Origin: Kitasatospora humi
Lineage (GTDB): Bacteria; Actinomycetota; Actinomycetes; Streptomycetales; Streptomycetaceae
Length of the DNA: 64,000 nucleotides
Direction of reading: 5' to 3'
Assembly: GCF_020907985.1 (NCBI RefSeq)
Contig: NZ_JAJJPA010000001.1
Span: 124,001-188,000, forward strand
Within the stretch, counting starts at the first letter, position 1, and every line of letters starts with the position of its first letter. Shown piece by piece: positions 30,056 to 39,364 of the stretch. The notes beneath the pieces are model-generated. The model worked only from the letters and a program-made list of their open reading frames with translations, ran no database searches and was not told the DNA's origin. A program made the position numbers and the translations under genes.

Positions 30056-31165
30056 TCAGTCAGGGCTGCTGCGCCGCTGGGCCCAATCCGTCCAGGCCTC
30101 GACCCAGAGACCGTGCAGCCAGTCCAAGTCCGCGTCGGCGGCCCGCTGCTGGACCGACCAGTACTGCTCCCAGAGCAGTTGGGCCGACTCGCTGTCCACC
30201 GGCTGCCCCAGCACCAGATGGCGCAGCAACTCCTCCACGGCCGCCGCCCGCGGTCCGTGCGGGGCGCTGAACCAGGGCATCGACCGGCGCAGCTCGGTGA
30301 TCTGGTTGACCAGCGAGTAGACCAGGTACGTGGCCCGGGCCGGGCCGCAGCGCAGCACCCCGTCCAGCTCCGCCACGGCCCGCCGCCCGAGCGCGCCATA
30401 GGACTCGGCGGCATCCGGGCCGCCCGGCACGAAGGTCTCCAGGAAGGCCCGCACCGCCGCGATCCCATGGGCCGGCGCCAACTCCGGCTCCGGCAGCGCC
30501 GACCGCGACGCGCAGAGCTGCGCCAGCAGGCGGTCGCGCTCGACCACGTACGGGAGCAGGTCGCCCACCGGCCCCAGCTCCACGTCCGCCGGGTCGACGC
30601 CCCGCCCGAGCACCGTGACCGCCTGTCCGTCGACCGCCAGCCGCAACGCCCAGGCGTCACCCAGGACGCACAACTCGCCCCGCGCCGACCGCCCGTGAAC
30701 CGGCTCGGCCCCGGCCTGCCCGCCCAGCCAGTCCAGCAGCACGCCCCTGAGGTCGGCCGGTTCCCCCGCGCTGCCCGGTGGGCCGGTGTCGACCCGGAGC
30801 TGGGGGCACCCCCGGCCGAGGGCTGCCGGAGGCTCCGCGGCCTCGGCCTCGGGGCACCAGCCGTAGGACAGGCGCACCGCGGTGGTGCGGCCGTCGGCTG
30901 CCTCCCAGCCGCCCAGGATCGCGGGCACCACGACCGGGCGCCGCAGGCCGTGCACCGGATAGGGCGGGCTCTCGGCGAACTCGCGCATCCGGCGCCGGCT
31001 TTCGGCGCCGGGCAGGTCGGCGCCGGACCGGTCTGGGGTGGGCTGGTCGGCGCTGGACCGGTCGGGGGTGGGCTGGTCGGCGCCGGGCCGGTCGCGGTGG
31101 GGCTGCTCCGGGTGGGCGGCAGGGTCGGGCGGCATCCGTTCCATGCCGCAGAGTGTGCCACTCAT
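30056..31165 (-). CDS. Hypothetical protein of about 369 residues
   Basis: I do not recognise this protein. The first 60 residues are repeats rich in Pro, Asp and Ala (TPDRSSADQPTPDRSGAD), the rest a globular, mostly helical part ending WVEAWTDWAQRRSSPD. No signal peptide, membrane segment or metal motif is visible. The frame is preferred over the overlapping 372-codon frame, which is far richer in Arg/Trp/Cys as expected of a shadow. ATG 31165 and ATG 31144 are both possible; neither has a good ribosome site. It lies downstream of the membrane kinase gene on the same strand, with 493 bases between. Confidence 0.65.
   Translation of the reverse strand: MSGTLCGMERMPPDPAAHPEQPHRDRPGADQPTPDRSSADQPTPDRSGADLPGAESRRRMREFAESPPYPVHGLRRPVVVPAILGGWEAADGRTTAVRLSYGWCPEAEAAEPPAALGRGCPQLRVDTGPPGSAGEPADLRGVLLDWLGGQAGAEPVHGRSARGELCVLGDAWALRLAVDGQAVTVLGRGVDPADVELGPVGDLLPYVVERDRLLAQLCASRSALPEPELAPAHGIAAVRAFLETFVPGGPDAAESYGALGRRAVAELDGVLRCGPARATYLVYSLVNQITELRRSMPWFSAPHGPRAAAVEELLRHLVLGQPVDSESAQLLWEQYWSVQQRAADADLDWLHGLWVEAWTDWAQRRSSPD
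31018..31098. repeat. Imperfect 36-bp tandem repeats in the N-terminus of the hypothetical gene
   Basis: Units of the type GGACCGGTCKGGGGTGGGCT plus GGTCGGCG follow each other about 2.3 times. They code for the repeated TPDRSxADQ segment and keep the frame. Confidence 0.6.
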
Positions 31166-31658
31166 GACTGACAGTCAGAAGGTGGCGGATCGGCGGCCGG
31201 GCAGCACCCCTGACGACAGCCGCGCCGGCCCGGTCGGACCGGCGACCGCTTCGCAGCCCGCCGCCCTCCCGTGGCCATCCCGTCGGCGACCTCGACGCGC
31301 AGCGCCGCCGACAGCGCCCCGTGCGGTGCCGGCAGTCGCCCCACCCGGCCCTCCACCAGCGCGAGCGCCGCGAACCGGGAGTACGCCCCCGACGCCGTCG
31401 CCCTCCGCGCCGCCGGTTCCGCACCGCGCGGTTCGGCCGGGAGACCGGCGGACCGGTTGGCGAATCCGCCGGGCGCACAACCCCCGGCGCCAATACCTCA
31501 AGAGGCGCTGGCAGCTCTGCTCCGGTGAACGCCGCCATCCGTTGAGCCGTCCGTCCTCGCCACCGGTCCGCTCAGCAGAGGCACCTCGCCGCCGGTCCGC
31601 TCAGCAGGGGCACCTCGCCGTCGGTCCGCTCAGCAGGGGCACCTCGCCGCCGGTGAAC
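31166..31658. other. Long gap with 29-bp repeats
   Basis: A 493-base interval between the kinase gene and the hypothetical gene. I see no gene with a proper start and ribosome site in it. Its right end holds a minisatellite (31556-31654). Confidence 0.5.
31556..31654. repeat. 29-bp tandem repeat, 3.4 copies, just after the kinase stop
   Basis: Units 31556-31584, 31585-31613 and 31614-31642, plus 12 bases of a fourth, share CTCGCCRYCGGTCCGCTCAG followed by CARRGGCAC. The unit is not a multiple of three, so it is non-coding. It begins four bases beyond the kinase stop codon in the transcript direction. Confidence 0.85.
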
Positions 31659-33668
31659 CTACGGCGCGCCGCTCGCCGACCCCAGCCCGGTGCCGCCCGA
31701 GATCCCGGCACCCGGCCAGGACTCATCCAGCGACCCGTCGCCGCGCAGGGCGTACCGCGTGGTGGCCGTGGCACCGGTCTGCGGCACCCGCTCCTCCCGC
31801 ACCAGCGCGCCCTCCTCCAGCCGCCAGGTGGCCGTCGAGGCCGGGTCGGCGGCCGAGGCGCGGGCCGTGGCCGGCGTGGGGGTGTCGCCGTTGAAGGTGA
31901 ACAGCTCCACCAGGTCGACCGGCACCGAACCCTCGGTCCGCCGCAGCACCACCGCCGCCGCGGGCGCGCCGCGGTAGCGGGCCGGCATCACGGCGGTCAG
32001 GCCGACCGGCGGCCGGCCCGTGGACTGCCCGTCCTGCAACTGGATCGCGGGGCCGCCCGCCGGGTCCGGGTAGCTGCGGTTCGGCCAGTCCACCGCCGGC
32101 ACCGGGCCGCCGGCCGGTCCGAACCCGCCCGCCGGCGGACTGCTCGGGCTCCCGGTGCCGCCGCTCGTCCGCGCGATCGGCGCGGCACCCGGCGCCGAGG
32201 GCTGGGCACCGTCGGCCGACAGCCCGATCGCCGGGGCCGCGCCACCCGCCTGACCCGCGCCACCGGCCTGACCCACGCCACCCGCCTGACCCGCTGAGGC
32301 CGCACCGGACGACGCACTCGGGGCCGTGCCGACCACCGGCGGTGGCAGTCCGCGCGAATGCCGGTCCTCGCAGCCCTGGGCGGCGGCGATCGCCAGCGCC
32401 ACCCCGATGGTCACCGTGATGAAGACCACCAGGCGCTGCCGCAGCAGCCGTCGGCGGGCGGCAGGCCCGCGACCGGGCGGCGGAGTGTGCTGGCGCTCCC
32501 GGGCCGGCGCCGGCCTGGCCGGGGTCGACCGGACGGCGCCCTCGGGCCGGGGCCGGGCCGCGCCCTCGGGCCGTGGCCGAGTCAGGCGCGCGGTAGCCTC
32601 GGCACCCGCCGGGCGGACCGCTCGCGCCCCCGGCCGGGCCTGGCCCGCCGACTGCGCCTGGCCGGGCTCCGGCTGCGAGCGCGCGAACCGGGGCCGACCC
32701 AGTGCCCGGGCCTCCTCCGACTCCCTGGCCACGCGTTCCGCCCGGGCCGCCTCCCGGGCCGCCGCCTCGGCGGGCGTCAGGCCCTGTTCCCGGGGCCGCG
32801 GCGCCGGCGTCGGCACCGGCGAGGCACTCCGGGGCCGTGCACCGCCCCCCGCCCGGGCCGCCAGCTCGCTCAGCCGGTCGTGCAGGTGCGCCGCGCCGGG
32901 GCGGTCCAGCGGCTCCTTGGCCAGACAGGCCCGCAGCAGCGGGGCCAGCACCGGCGGGACCTCGGAGAGGTCCGGCTCCTCGTGCACCACCCGGTAGAGC
33001 ATCACCTCGGACGAGGCGCCCGAGCCGAACGGCGTGTCGCCCGTGAGCGCATAGGCCAGCGTCGCCCCGAACGCGAACACATCGGTGGCGGGGGTGACCG
33101 CGGCGCCGCGCACCTGCTCCGGCGCGAGGAACCCGGGGGAGCCGACCGCGGTGCCGACGTGGGTGAGCGTGCTGGCGCCGCGCGACCAGGCGATGCCGAA
33201 GTCGATGATCCGCGGACCCTTGGGGGAGAGCAGGATGTTGGACGGCTTCAGGTCCCGGTGCACCACACCGGCCTCGTGGACCTTGACCAGGCCGTCGGCC
33301 AGGGCGGCACCGATCCGGGCCACCTCGGGCCAGGCCAGCGGGCCCTCGTCGCCCACCCGCTTGTAGAGCGACGGGCCGGGCACGTAGGCGGTGGCCAGCC
33401 ACGGGCGGTCCGCCTCGATGTCCGAGCCGACCACCCGCGCGGTGGCGCCGGCCCGGATCCGGGAGGCGGCCGCGACCTCGCGGGCGAACCGGGTGCGGAA
33501 CTCCGAGTCCTCGGCCAGCTCGGCCCGGATCAGCTTCAGGGCCACCCGCTGGCCCTTGCGGTCCGACCCCAGGTACACCACGCCCATCCCGCCGGCGCCG
33601 AGTCGCCGGTGCAGGCGGTACGGGCCGACGATGCGGGGGTCCTCACGCCTCAGCCGCATCATGCCCAT
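31659..33668 (-). CDS. Membrane-anchored Ser/Thr protein kinase (PknB-like)
   Basis: A 669-residue receptor-type kinase. The kinase domain occupies residues 17-270 with the glycine loop LGAGGMGVVY (23-32), K45 in VALKLI, catalytic HRDLKPSN (H137-N143) and DFG (156-158), so it should be active. A Pro/Arg/Ala-rich linker follows to about 405, then one transmembrane helix (LVVFITVTIGVALAIAAA, about 413-432) and an extracellular part rich in Gly, Ala, Ser and Pro ending in a globular segment of about 140 residues. No PASTA repeats. Start is ATG 33668; ATGs at 33662 and 33659 are alternatives. The signal sensed is unknown. Confidence 0.92.
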   Translation of the reverse strand: MGMMRLRREDPRIVGPYRLHRRLGAGGMGVVYLGSDRKGQRVALKLIRAELAEDSEFRTRFAREVAAASRIRAGATARVVGSDIEADRPWLATAYVPGPSLYKRVGDEGPLAWPEVARIGAALADGLVKVHEAGVVHRDLKPSNILLSPKGPRIIDFGIAWSRGASTLTHVGTAVGSPGFLAPEQVRGAAVTPATDVFAFGATLAYALTGDTPFGSGASSEVMLYRVVHEEPDLSEVPPVLAPLLRACLAKEPLDRPGAAHLHDRLSELAARAGGGARPRSASPVPTPAPRPREQGLTPAEAAAREAARAERVARESEEARALGRPRFARSQPEPGQAQSAGQARPGARAVRPAGAEATARLTRPRPEGAARPRPEGAVRSTPARPAPARERQHTPPPGRGPAARRRLLRQRLVVFITVTIGVALAIAAAQGCEDRHSRGLPPPVVGTAPSASSGAASAGQAGGVGQAGGAGQAGGAAPAIGLSADGAQPSAPGAAPIARTSGGTGSPSSPPAGGFGPAGGPVPAVDWPNRSYPDPAGGPAIQLQDGQSTGRPPVGLTAVMPARYRGAPAAAVVLRRTEGSVPVDLVELFTFNGDTPTPATARASAADPASTATWRLEEGALVREERVPQTGATATTRYALRGDGSLDESWPGAGISGGTGLGSASGAP

Positions 33669-34242
33669 GTCTGTCCCGTCGGCCCGTCAGGTGGGCAACC
33701 CGTGAGAAGGGCCCCGGGTGTTGGGGCGTCGTCAGTTCCTACAGGGCACAGCTTACGGAACGTCTGCTGCGGTGTGCTGATACGCAACACGCGAACCGCC
33801 AATGGGATTGTCCGACTCTCCGGCTCAGGGTTCCCCCTCAGGGGCTCCGCAACGGGTGCTCCATCCTGAGGCGTAGCCCCAGGGGGCGACCGTCATCCTC
33901 GCGGACCCCTCCAGGACGGCACCGAGGCATGACGCCACCGGCCGTGCCCCGCCCTACTGTTGATCACAGGGACAGCGACCGGCCGGACGGCAGCCGCTGT
34001 GAGAAGGGCGCCGGCTCCCAGGGGACAGGGAGCGGGTGCCGGCCGGAGACGGACGCCGCCGCGCGGGTACGCCACCCGACCTCGGGCGGGCCGGGCACGC
34101 CCCGGCCCGGCGGCGGGCGTCGGGCTCCGGCGGCCACGAGTGCCGTGGTCGGACGTCGGTGAGGGCGCCCGACCACGGCACCGTCGGCCGACCCGCCCTG
34201 GCGGACCCCTGCGGAGCCCCGCGCGGGCCCCGGAAACGCCGG
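33669..34242. other. Gap between kinase and tRNA cluster
   Basis: About 570 GC-rich bases without a supported gene. Short open frames here have no ribosome site and are rich in Arg/Pro/Gly, typical of random GC-rich sequence. The kinase promoter should be at its left end. Confidence 0.5.
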
Positions 34243-34271
34243 AGGCCGGACCCGCAGTGCGGATCCGGCCT
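34243..34271 (-). terminator. Terminator of the tRNA operon
   Basis: On the minus strand an 8-bp stem AGGCCGGA/TCCGGCCT continues through a T-G pair into CCGC/GCGG around a 3-base loop. It begins five bases beyond the last tRNA-Val and so likely ends the Gly-Cys-Val transcript. Confidence 0.7.
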
Positions 34272-34275
34272 CTCG

Positions 34276-34350
<75 letters not shown>

Positions 34351-34391
34351 CAGTTGAACCGTCGTGCCCGTCACTCTGAGTCGAGCGACCG

Positions 34392-34463
<72 letters not shown>

Positions 34464-34503
34464 CTGTTCAACTGTGGTGCCCGTCACCCTGGGTGGGTGA
34501 CCG

Positions 34504-34575
<72 letters not shown>

Positions 34576-34615
34576 CTGTTCAACTGTCCTGCTCAACACC
34601 CGCATTGGGCTGCAG

Positions 34616-34687
<72 letters not shown>

Positions 34688-34719
34688 GGGCAGTCACTCG
34701 GCGAACCGAGGACTGTCAG

Positions 34720-34790
34720 AGGTGGAGACGGGATTTGAACCCGTGTACACGGCTTTGCAGGCCGTTGCCTCGCCTCTCGGCCACTCCACC
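34720..34790 (-). tRNA. tRNA-Cys(GCA)
   Basis: A 71-base tRNA with acceptor GGTGGAG/CTCCACC, anticodon loop CTGCAAA (GCA) and T-arm GGTTCAAATCC. The discriminator is U73, the identity element of cysteine tRNA. CCA is not encoded. Confidence 0.95.
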
Positions 34791-34859
34791 AGGCAACGCG
34801 GTTCAGCCGAACCGCAGCTGAACCATATCAGGAAGAACGATCTTGCTGTTCCTCCGTCG

Positions 34860-34932
34860 AGCGGACGACGAGATTCGAACTCGCGACCCTCACCTTGGCA
34901 AGGTGATGCTCTACCAACTGAGCCACGTCCGC
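34860..34932 (-). tRNA. tRNA-Gly(GCC)
   Basis: A 73-base tRNA with acceptor GCGGACG/CGTCCGC, anticodon loop TTGCCAA (GCC reading GGC) and T-arm AGTTCGAATCT; discriminator U, no encoded CCA. First gene of the minus-strand Gly-Cys-Val cluster, a common order in Streptomyces. Confidence 0.95.
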
Positions 34933-35116
34933 CTGTCTTCCAGGCCCTTCACCGCTTTTCTGCGGCTCCGTTTCCCGGCGACGTGTTGAACTTTAGCGGA
35001 AACCTCGGCCAGCTCAAATTCCGTTCCCGCAGCGTGCCGCCCACCCCACCGTTCCGGGCCTGGTCACCGCCCTAGACTTCGAATCACCCCCACCCCCACC
35101 CGCCCGCAGGAGCACC

Positions 35117-36184
35117 GTGTCCCACGCCAGCGCCCCGATCGGTCCCGACCAGCCGATGGCCCGCTTCGGCGGCCGACTCGCCACCGGGCTGCTCGAGGTC
35201 AGCCACGACCCCGCGGCCCTGGACACCGGCGGCTGGTGGGCCGTCGCGCACGACTTCGAGGGGCGCCTGACCTGCGCCCGGTTCGCACAGGTGCGCCCCG
35301 ACCCGGTGCCCGTGCCCGCCGGCCCGCGTTGGCAGGGCCCGCGGCCGGACAGCTGGCACAGCTCGCTGGACCGCGCCGCCTACACCGCCGGAGTCCGCCG
35401 GATCCGCGAGCACATCGCGGCGGGCGAGGTCTACCAGGCCAACCTGTGCCGGGTGCTCAGCGCGCCGCTGCCCGACCCCGACCCCGCACGCAGCGACATC
35501 GACGCCCTCACCGCCCTGCTCGCCCTCGGCAACCCGGCCCCCTACGCCGGAACGATTCGCCTCCCCGAGCACGGCATCGAGATCGCCACCGCCTCCCCGG
35601 AGCTCTATCTGCACCGGGACGGCCGGTCCGTCTCCTCCGGACCGATCAAGGGCACCGGCCGCACCGAGCACGACCTGCTCGACAAGGACCACGCCGAGAA
35701 CGTGATGATCGTGGACCTGGTCCGCAACGACCTCGGCCGGGCCTGCGCCACCGGCAGCATCACGGTGCCCGACCTCTGCGTGGTCGAGAAGCACCCCGGG
35801 CTCGTCCACCTGGTCTCCACCGTGGCGGGCAGGCTGCGCGACGGCGCCGGCTGGCCCGAGCTGTTCGCCGCCAGCTTCCCGCCCGGCTCGGTCACCGGCG
35901 CTCCCAAGTCCAGCGCGCTGCGGATCATCGACGCCTTGGAGACCGCCCCGCGCGGCCCCTACTGCGGTGCCGTCGGCTGGGTCGACGCCGACCGGCAGCG
36001 GGCCGAACTCGCGGTCGGCATCCGCACGTTCTGGATCGACCGGGCCGACCCGGCGGGCCCGGTGCTGCGGTTCGGCACCGGCGCCGGCATAACCTGGGGC
36101 TCCGATCCGGAACGCGAGTGGGACGAGACGGAGCTCAAGGCCGCCCGCTTGGTCGCGATAGCGTCTGGGCAGCACGTGGAGTAG
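35117..36184 (+). CDS. pabB: Aminodeoxychorismate synthase component I (chorismate-binding)
   Basis: A 355-residue chorismate-utilising protein that aminates chorismate to 4-amino-4-deoxychorismate for folate (p-aminobenzoate). The C-terminal catalytic core has GEVYQANLCRVL, PIKGTGRT (214-221), DLVRNDLGR (238-246) and PGSVTGAPK. It is shorter at the N-terminus than anthranilate synthase TrpE, and PIKGT with a lysine is the PabB-type active site. GTG 35117 has AGGAG before it. pabC follows; the glutaminase PabA is not in the window. Confidence 0.9.
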   Translation: MSHASAPIGPDQPMARFGGRLATGLLEVSHDPAALDTGGWWAVAHDFEGRLTCARFAQVRPDPVPVPAGPRWQGPRPDSWHSSLDRAAYTAGVRRIREHIAAGEVYQANLCRVLSAPLPDPDPARSDIDALTALLALGNPAPYAGTIRLPEHGIEIATASPELYLHRDGRSVSSGPIKGTGRTEHDLLDKDHAENVMIVDLVRNDLGRACATGSITVPDLCVVEKHPGLVHLVSTVAGRLRDGAGWPELFAASFPPGSVTGAPKSSALRIIDALETAPRGPYCGAVGWVDADRQRAELAVGIRTFWIDRADPAGPVLRFGTGAGITWGSDPEREWDETELKAARLVAIASGQHVE

Positions 36185-36229
36185 GTCCGTGCCGGGCCAC
36201 TCCAACCACTCTTGCGTGAGGAGTGACCC

Positions 36230-37051
36230 ATGATCTGGCTCAATGGCGAGTTGGTCGACGAGAGCCGCGCCGAGATCTCCGTCCTCGACCACGGGCTGAC
36301 CGTCGGCGACGGCGTCTTCGAGACCGTGAAGACCGTGTACGGCAGGACCTTCGCCCTCACCCGCCACCTCGAACGGCTGGCCCGGTCGGCCGTGGGCCTC
36401 GGCCTGCCCGCCCCCGACCCGGAAGCGGTGCGCAAGGGCTGCGAGGCGGTCACCGCAGCCGACCCGCTGCCGCTCGGCCGCCTGCGGATCACCTACACCG
36501 GTGGCCTGGGCCCGCTCGGCTCCGACCGCGGCGACGCCCCGCCCACCCTGGTCATCGCGCAGAGCGCGGTCAAGGTGCGGCCCGACACCACCGCGGTCGC
36601 CACCGTGCCCTGGACCCGCAACGAGCACAGTGCGGTGGCCGGCCTCAAGACCACGTCGTACGCGGAGAACGTCATCGCGCTCGCCGCCGCCCACCGGGCC
36701 GGAGCCTCGGAGGCCCTCTTCGCCAACACCGCGGGCCACCTCTGCGAGGGCACCGGCTCCAACGTCTTCGTGGTGCTGGACGGCAAGCTGCTCACGCCGC
36801 CGCTGACCTCCGGATGCCTGGCCGGCGTCACCCGCGCCCTGGTCGTCGAGTGGTGCGGCGCCGAGGAGGCCGAGCTGCCCTTCGACGTGCTCGAACGCGC
36901 GGAGGAGGTCTTCCTGACCTCCTCGCTGCGCGACGTCCAGGCCGTCACCCGGGTCGACGGACGCCGACTCGGCGACGTGCCCGGGCCGATCACCGCGCGT
37001 GCCATGGCCACCTTCACCGTCCGCGCCGCCGAGGACCCGGACCCGCGCTAG
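36230..37051 (+). CDS. pabC: Aminodeoxychorismate lyase
   Basis: A class IV PLP aminotransferase-fold protein of 273 residues. The PLP lysine is in LKTTSYAENV (K at about 142) with the class IV signature EALFANTAGHLCEGTGSNVF behind it. It releases pyruvate from aminodeoxychorismate to give p-aminobenzoate. GAGGAG precedes ATG 36230, 45 bases after pabB. Branched-chain or D-amino-acid aminotransferase would have the same fold, but context favours PabC. Confidence 0.88.
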   Translation: MIWLNGELVDESRAEISVLDHGLTVGDGVFETVKTVYGRTFALTRHLERLARSAVGLGLPAPDPEAVRKGCEAVTAADPLPLGRLRITYTGGLGPLGSDRGDAPPTLVIAQSAVKVRPDTTAVATVPWTRNEHSAVAGLKTTSYAENVIALAAAHRAGASEALFANTAGHLCEGTGSNVFVVLDGKLLTPPLTSGCLAGVTRALVVEWCGAEEAELPFDVLERAEEVFLTSSLRDVQAVTRVDGRRLGDVPGPITARAMATFTVRAAEDPDPR

Positions 37052-37146
37052 CCGCACCGCGCCGGTTCGCCGCCCCGGTTCGCCGCCGTGCCGCACCAGT
37101 TGGTCGTCATCGTTAGCCGCCCGGAGCGGCGGGGAAGGGGGAGGAC

Positions 37147-37983
37147 GTGACCACGACGCTGCGTCCCGATGGACCGGAAGCCGGCCTGCCCGACGGCGGG
37201 CGCACCCGGCGCTGGCAAGTCTGCGTGAACGGACGGGCGGTGGGCTCGGTGGTGACCTCCGACAGCCGCTACGACAGCTTCCGGATCGGCCGGATCGAGG
37301 CGTTGGAGATCACCGAGGGGCTGCGGCGCGGGCGGGGCACCGTCGCGGCGCTCGCCGCCGAGGAGGTGCTGCGTGGCTGGGGCTGCACCCGGGTCGAGAT
37401 CTCGGTGCCGGTCGAGTCGGCGGCCGGCCAGGCCCTGGCCGTGGCGCTCGGCTACACCGAGACCAGCCACAAGCTCGCCAAGAAGCTTGCCGAACTGCCG
37501 CCCGCTGCACCCGGCCTGACGCTCCGTCCGATCGGTGAGGACGAGTTCCGCGGCTGGCTGGACGGGATCAACGAGGACTACCGCGCGCACTTGGTGCGGG
37601 TCGGCATGACGCAGCGTCAGGCCGTCGAACGGGTCGCCGTCGATGACGCCCGGCTGCTGCCGGCGGGCCACCGCACCCCGGGGATGGTCCTGAACCGGCT
37701 GCTCGCCCACGGGGAGCCGGTGGGCAGCCTCTGGCTCGCCCTGGGCGACCGGCGGCAGCCGGACGGCCGCCCGCGCGGCTGGGTGATGAACCTCGAGGTG
37801 GCCCCCGAGCGCCGGGGGCACGGCTACGGGCGGGAGCTGATGCTCGCCGCCGAGCGGCAGTGCCTGGCGGCGGGAGTCCGGGACATCGGGCTCAATGTGT
37901 ATGTCGCCAACGAGGTGGCGAGGCGGCTGTACGCGTCGCTCGGATACCGGCCGGCCAGGCGGGACTTCGCAAAGCCGCTGTGA
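37147..37983 (+). CDS. Two-domain GNAT acetyltransferase
   Basis: The 278-residue protein has two GNAT domains in tandem. The first (about 18-120) is degenerate, with GLRRGRGTVAALAAEEVL in the place of motif A. The second (about 125-275) is canonical: LEVAPERRGHGYGRELML as acetyl-CoA loop and NVYVANEVARRLYASLGYR as motif B. GTG 37147 follows GGGGGAGG. Tandem GNATs of this type include mycothiol synthase MshD and antibiotic-modifying enzymes; I cannot fix the substrate. Confidence 0.82.
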   Translation: MTTTLRPDGPEAGLPDGGRTRRWQVCVNGRAVGSVVTSDSRYDSFRIGRIEALEITEGLRRGRGTVAALAAEEVLRGWGCTRVEISVPVESAAGQALAVALGYTETSHKLAKKLAELPPAAPGLTLRPIGEDEFRGWLDGINEDYRAHLVRVGMTQRQAVERVAVDDARLLPAGHRTPGMVLNRLLAHGEPVGSLWLALGDRRQPDGRPRGWVMNLEVAPERRGHGYGRELMLAAERQCLAAGVRDIGLNVYVANEVARRLYASLGYRPARRDFAKPL

Positions 37984-38120
37984 GGACGGGCTGATCGTCG
38001 GGCAGGCGCTCGGCGCCCCTGCGGCCGGCCCCACGGCTCCGGCAGGGTCATCGCCGTGGCCGGTACGGTGGCGGCCGGGCGGACTGACACCGCATCAGAG
38101 AATCGCAGGGGGCGACATCG

Positions 38121-38705
38121 ATGGACCTGGAAACGTTGCACGGTTACGACCGCGAGGCCACCGCCTTCGCCGTCCAGTGGCATGACCAGCCCGTGCCGGA
38201 CGACCTGCGGTCCGCACTGCTGCGCTGGTTCCGGCCGGGACCGACGGCGGACATCGGCTGCGGCAGTGGCCGGGATGCGGCGTGGCTCAGTGCCAACGGC
38301 TTCCCCGCCATCGGGTACGACCCCTCGGAAGGGCTGCTGGTGGAGGCCCGCAAGCGGTACCCGGAGGTCTCGTTCCGACGCGCTGCGCTGCCCGGGCTCG
38401 AAGGCGTACCCGCCGGCAGCTTCGCCAACGTCCTGTGCGAGACGGTCCTCATGCACCTGGAGCCCGAGGTGGTGCCCGCTGCGGTGCGGCGCCTGCGCGA
38501 GCTGCTCCAGCCGGGTGGCACGCTCTACCTCAGCTGGCGGGTCGTCCCCGGCGGGGCCCAGCGGGACCAGCACGGTCGGCTGTACGCCCCGGTCGACCTG
38601 CGGGCGGTCCACCATGCGCTGGAAGGCTGCGAGTCGCTGCTGGACGAGGAGTCGACCAGCGCCTCGTCCGGCAAGGCGGTGCACCGGATGGTGGTGCGCT
38701 CATGA
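38121..38705 (+). CDS. Class I SAM-dependent methyltransferase
   Basis: A small 194-residue methyltransferase. Motif I is TADIGCGSGRDAAWLSANGF (35-54), motif II follows at VSFRRAALPGLEGV, and the post-I acidic residue is in GYDPSEGLL. The fold is of the UbiE/MenG type and lacks a recognisable substrate domain. It is last in the plus-strand run and faces the DsbA-like gene. No pathway context. Confidence 0.82.
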   Translation: MDLETLHGYDREATAFAVQWHDQPVPDDLRSALLRWFRPGPTADIGCGSGRDAAWLSANGFPAIGYDPSEGLLVEARKRYPEVSFRRAALPGLEGVPAGSFANVLCETVLMHLEPEVVPAAVRRLRELLQPGGTLYLSWRVVPGGAQRDQHGRLYAPVDLRAVHHALEGCESLLDEESTSASSGKAVHRMVVRS

Positions 38706-38730
38706 CCGTCCAGGCCGATGGTCAATCGGG

Positions 38731-38800
38731 TTGACGAAGCGCTTGGCCGTGGTTGAGCAAGCGCTTAGTCATAACCGTGATTGACCAAGCGCTTGCTCAG
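38731..38800. repeat. Three TTGA-N2-AAGCGCTT palindromic elements in a convergent gap
   Basis: The core AAGCGCTT occurs at 38737-38744, 38759-38766 and 38787-38794, each preceded by TTGASS; in copies 2 and 3 the palindrome extends to ten bases or nearly so. They resemble operator sites for a dimeric repressor, but both flanking genes end here, so no start of a gene is available for them to control. Confidence 0.7.
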
Positions 38801-38820
38801 AACGCAGCTTCAACAGCTGC

Positions 38821-39309
38821 TCACGCCTCCAGCAGCGCGATGATCTCCTCCAGCAGGCCCTCCTGGCTCTTGCCGCCGTCCAGGCGCCGGCCGGCCACCA
38901 CATACGTCGGCGTACCCGTCACGCCGATCGCCTTGCCCTCCGCCTGGTCCGCGTCCACCACGAGCATGTGCCGGCCGTCGACCAGTGCGGTGTCGACCTC
39001 CTCGGCGTCCAGGCCGAGCTCGGCGGCCACCTCCACCAGCAGCTCCGGTCCGCGCCGGTCCAGCTCCGCCACCCGCGCCAGCACCGCCTCGACGTACTCC
39101 CAGCCCTTGCCCTGGGCGAACGCCTCCTCGGCCGCCTCCGCCGCCGGATAGGCATGCCTGTGCTTCTCCAGGGGAAAGTGCCGCAGCGTGATGGTCAGCG
39201 CGTCACCGAAGCGCGCCCGCAGGGCACGGACGTCGTCGAGCGCGGTGCGGCAGTCCGGGCACTGGAGCTCGCACCAGAACTCCACCGGGGGGAGGGAACC
39301 TTCGATCAT
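38821..39309 (-). CDS. DsbA-family thioredoxin-fold protein
   Basis: A 162-residue thioredoxin-like protein with the active-site CPDC (C17-C20) near its N-terminus in FWCELQCPDCRTAL, an inserted helical domain and the cis-proline loop TGTPTYVVAGRRL. There is no signal peptide, so it acts in the cytoplasm as an oxidoreductase or, like FrnE-type relatives, as a stress-related disulfide protein. ATG 39309 is divergent from the small membrane protein gene. The thiol partner is unknown. Confidence 0.88.
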   Translation of the reverse strand: MIEGSLPPVEFWCELQCPDCRTALDDVRALRARFGDALTITLRHFPLEKHRHAYPAAEAAEEAFAQGKGWEYVEAVLARVAELDRRGPELLVEVAAELGLDAEEVDTALVDGRHMLVVDADQAEGKAIGVTGTPTYVVAGRRLDGGKSQEGLLEEIIALLEA

Positions 39310-39364
39310 GCGCCCAGTGTTCCACTACGGGGGAGCGCGTACCGACACCAGCTTCGGAGGAGCC

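Noticed and set aside
30043..31161. 372-codon minus-strand frame overlapping the hypothetical gene
   Set aside because: Its product is dominated by Arg, Ser, Trp and Pro, typical of a shifted frame; the 369-codon frame has a more natural composition.
38753..39151. 132-codon plus-strand frame starting at the AAGCGCTT repeats
   Set aside because: It runs antisense to the DsbA-like gene, has a Ser-rich shadow-type product and no ribosome site.
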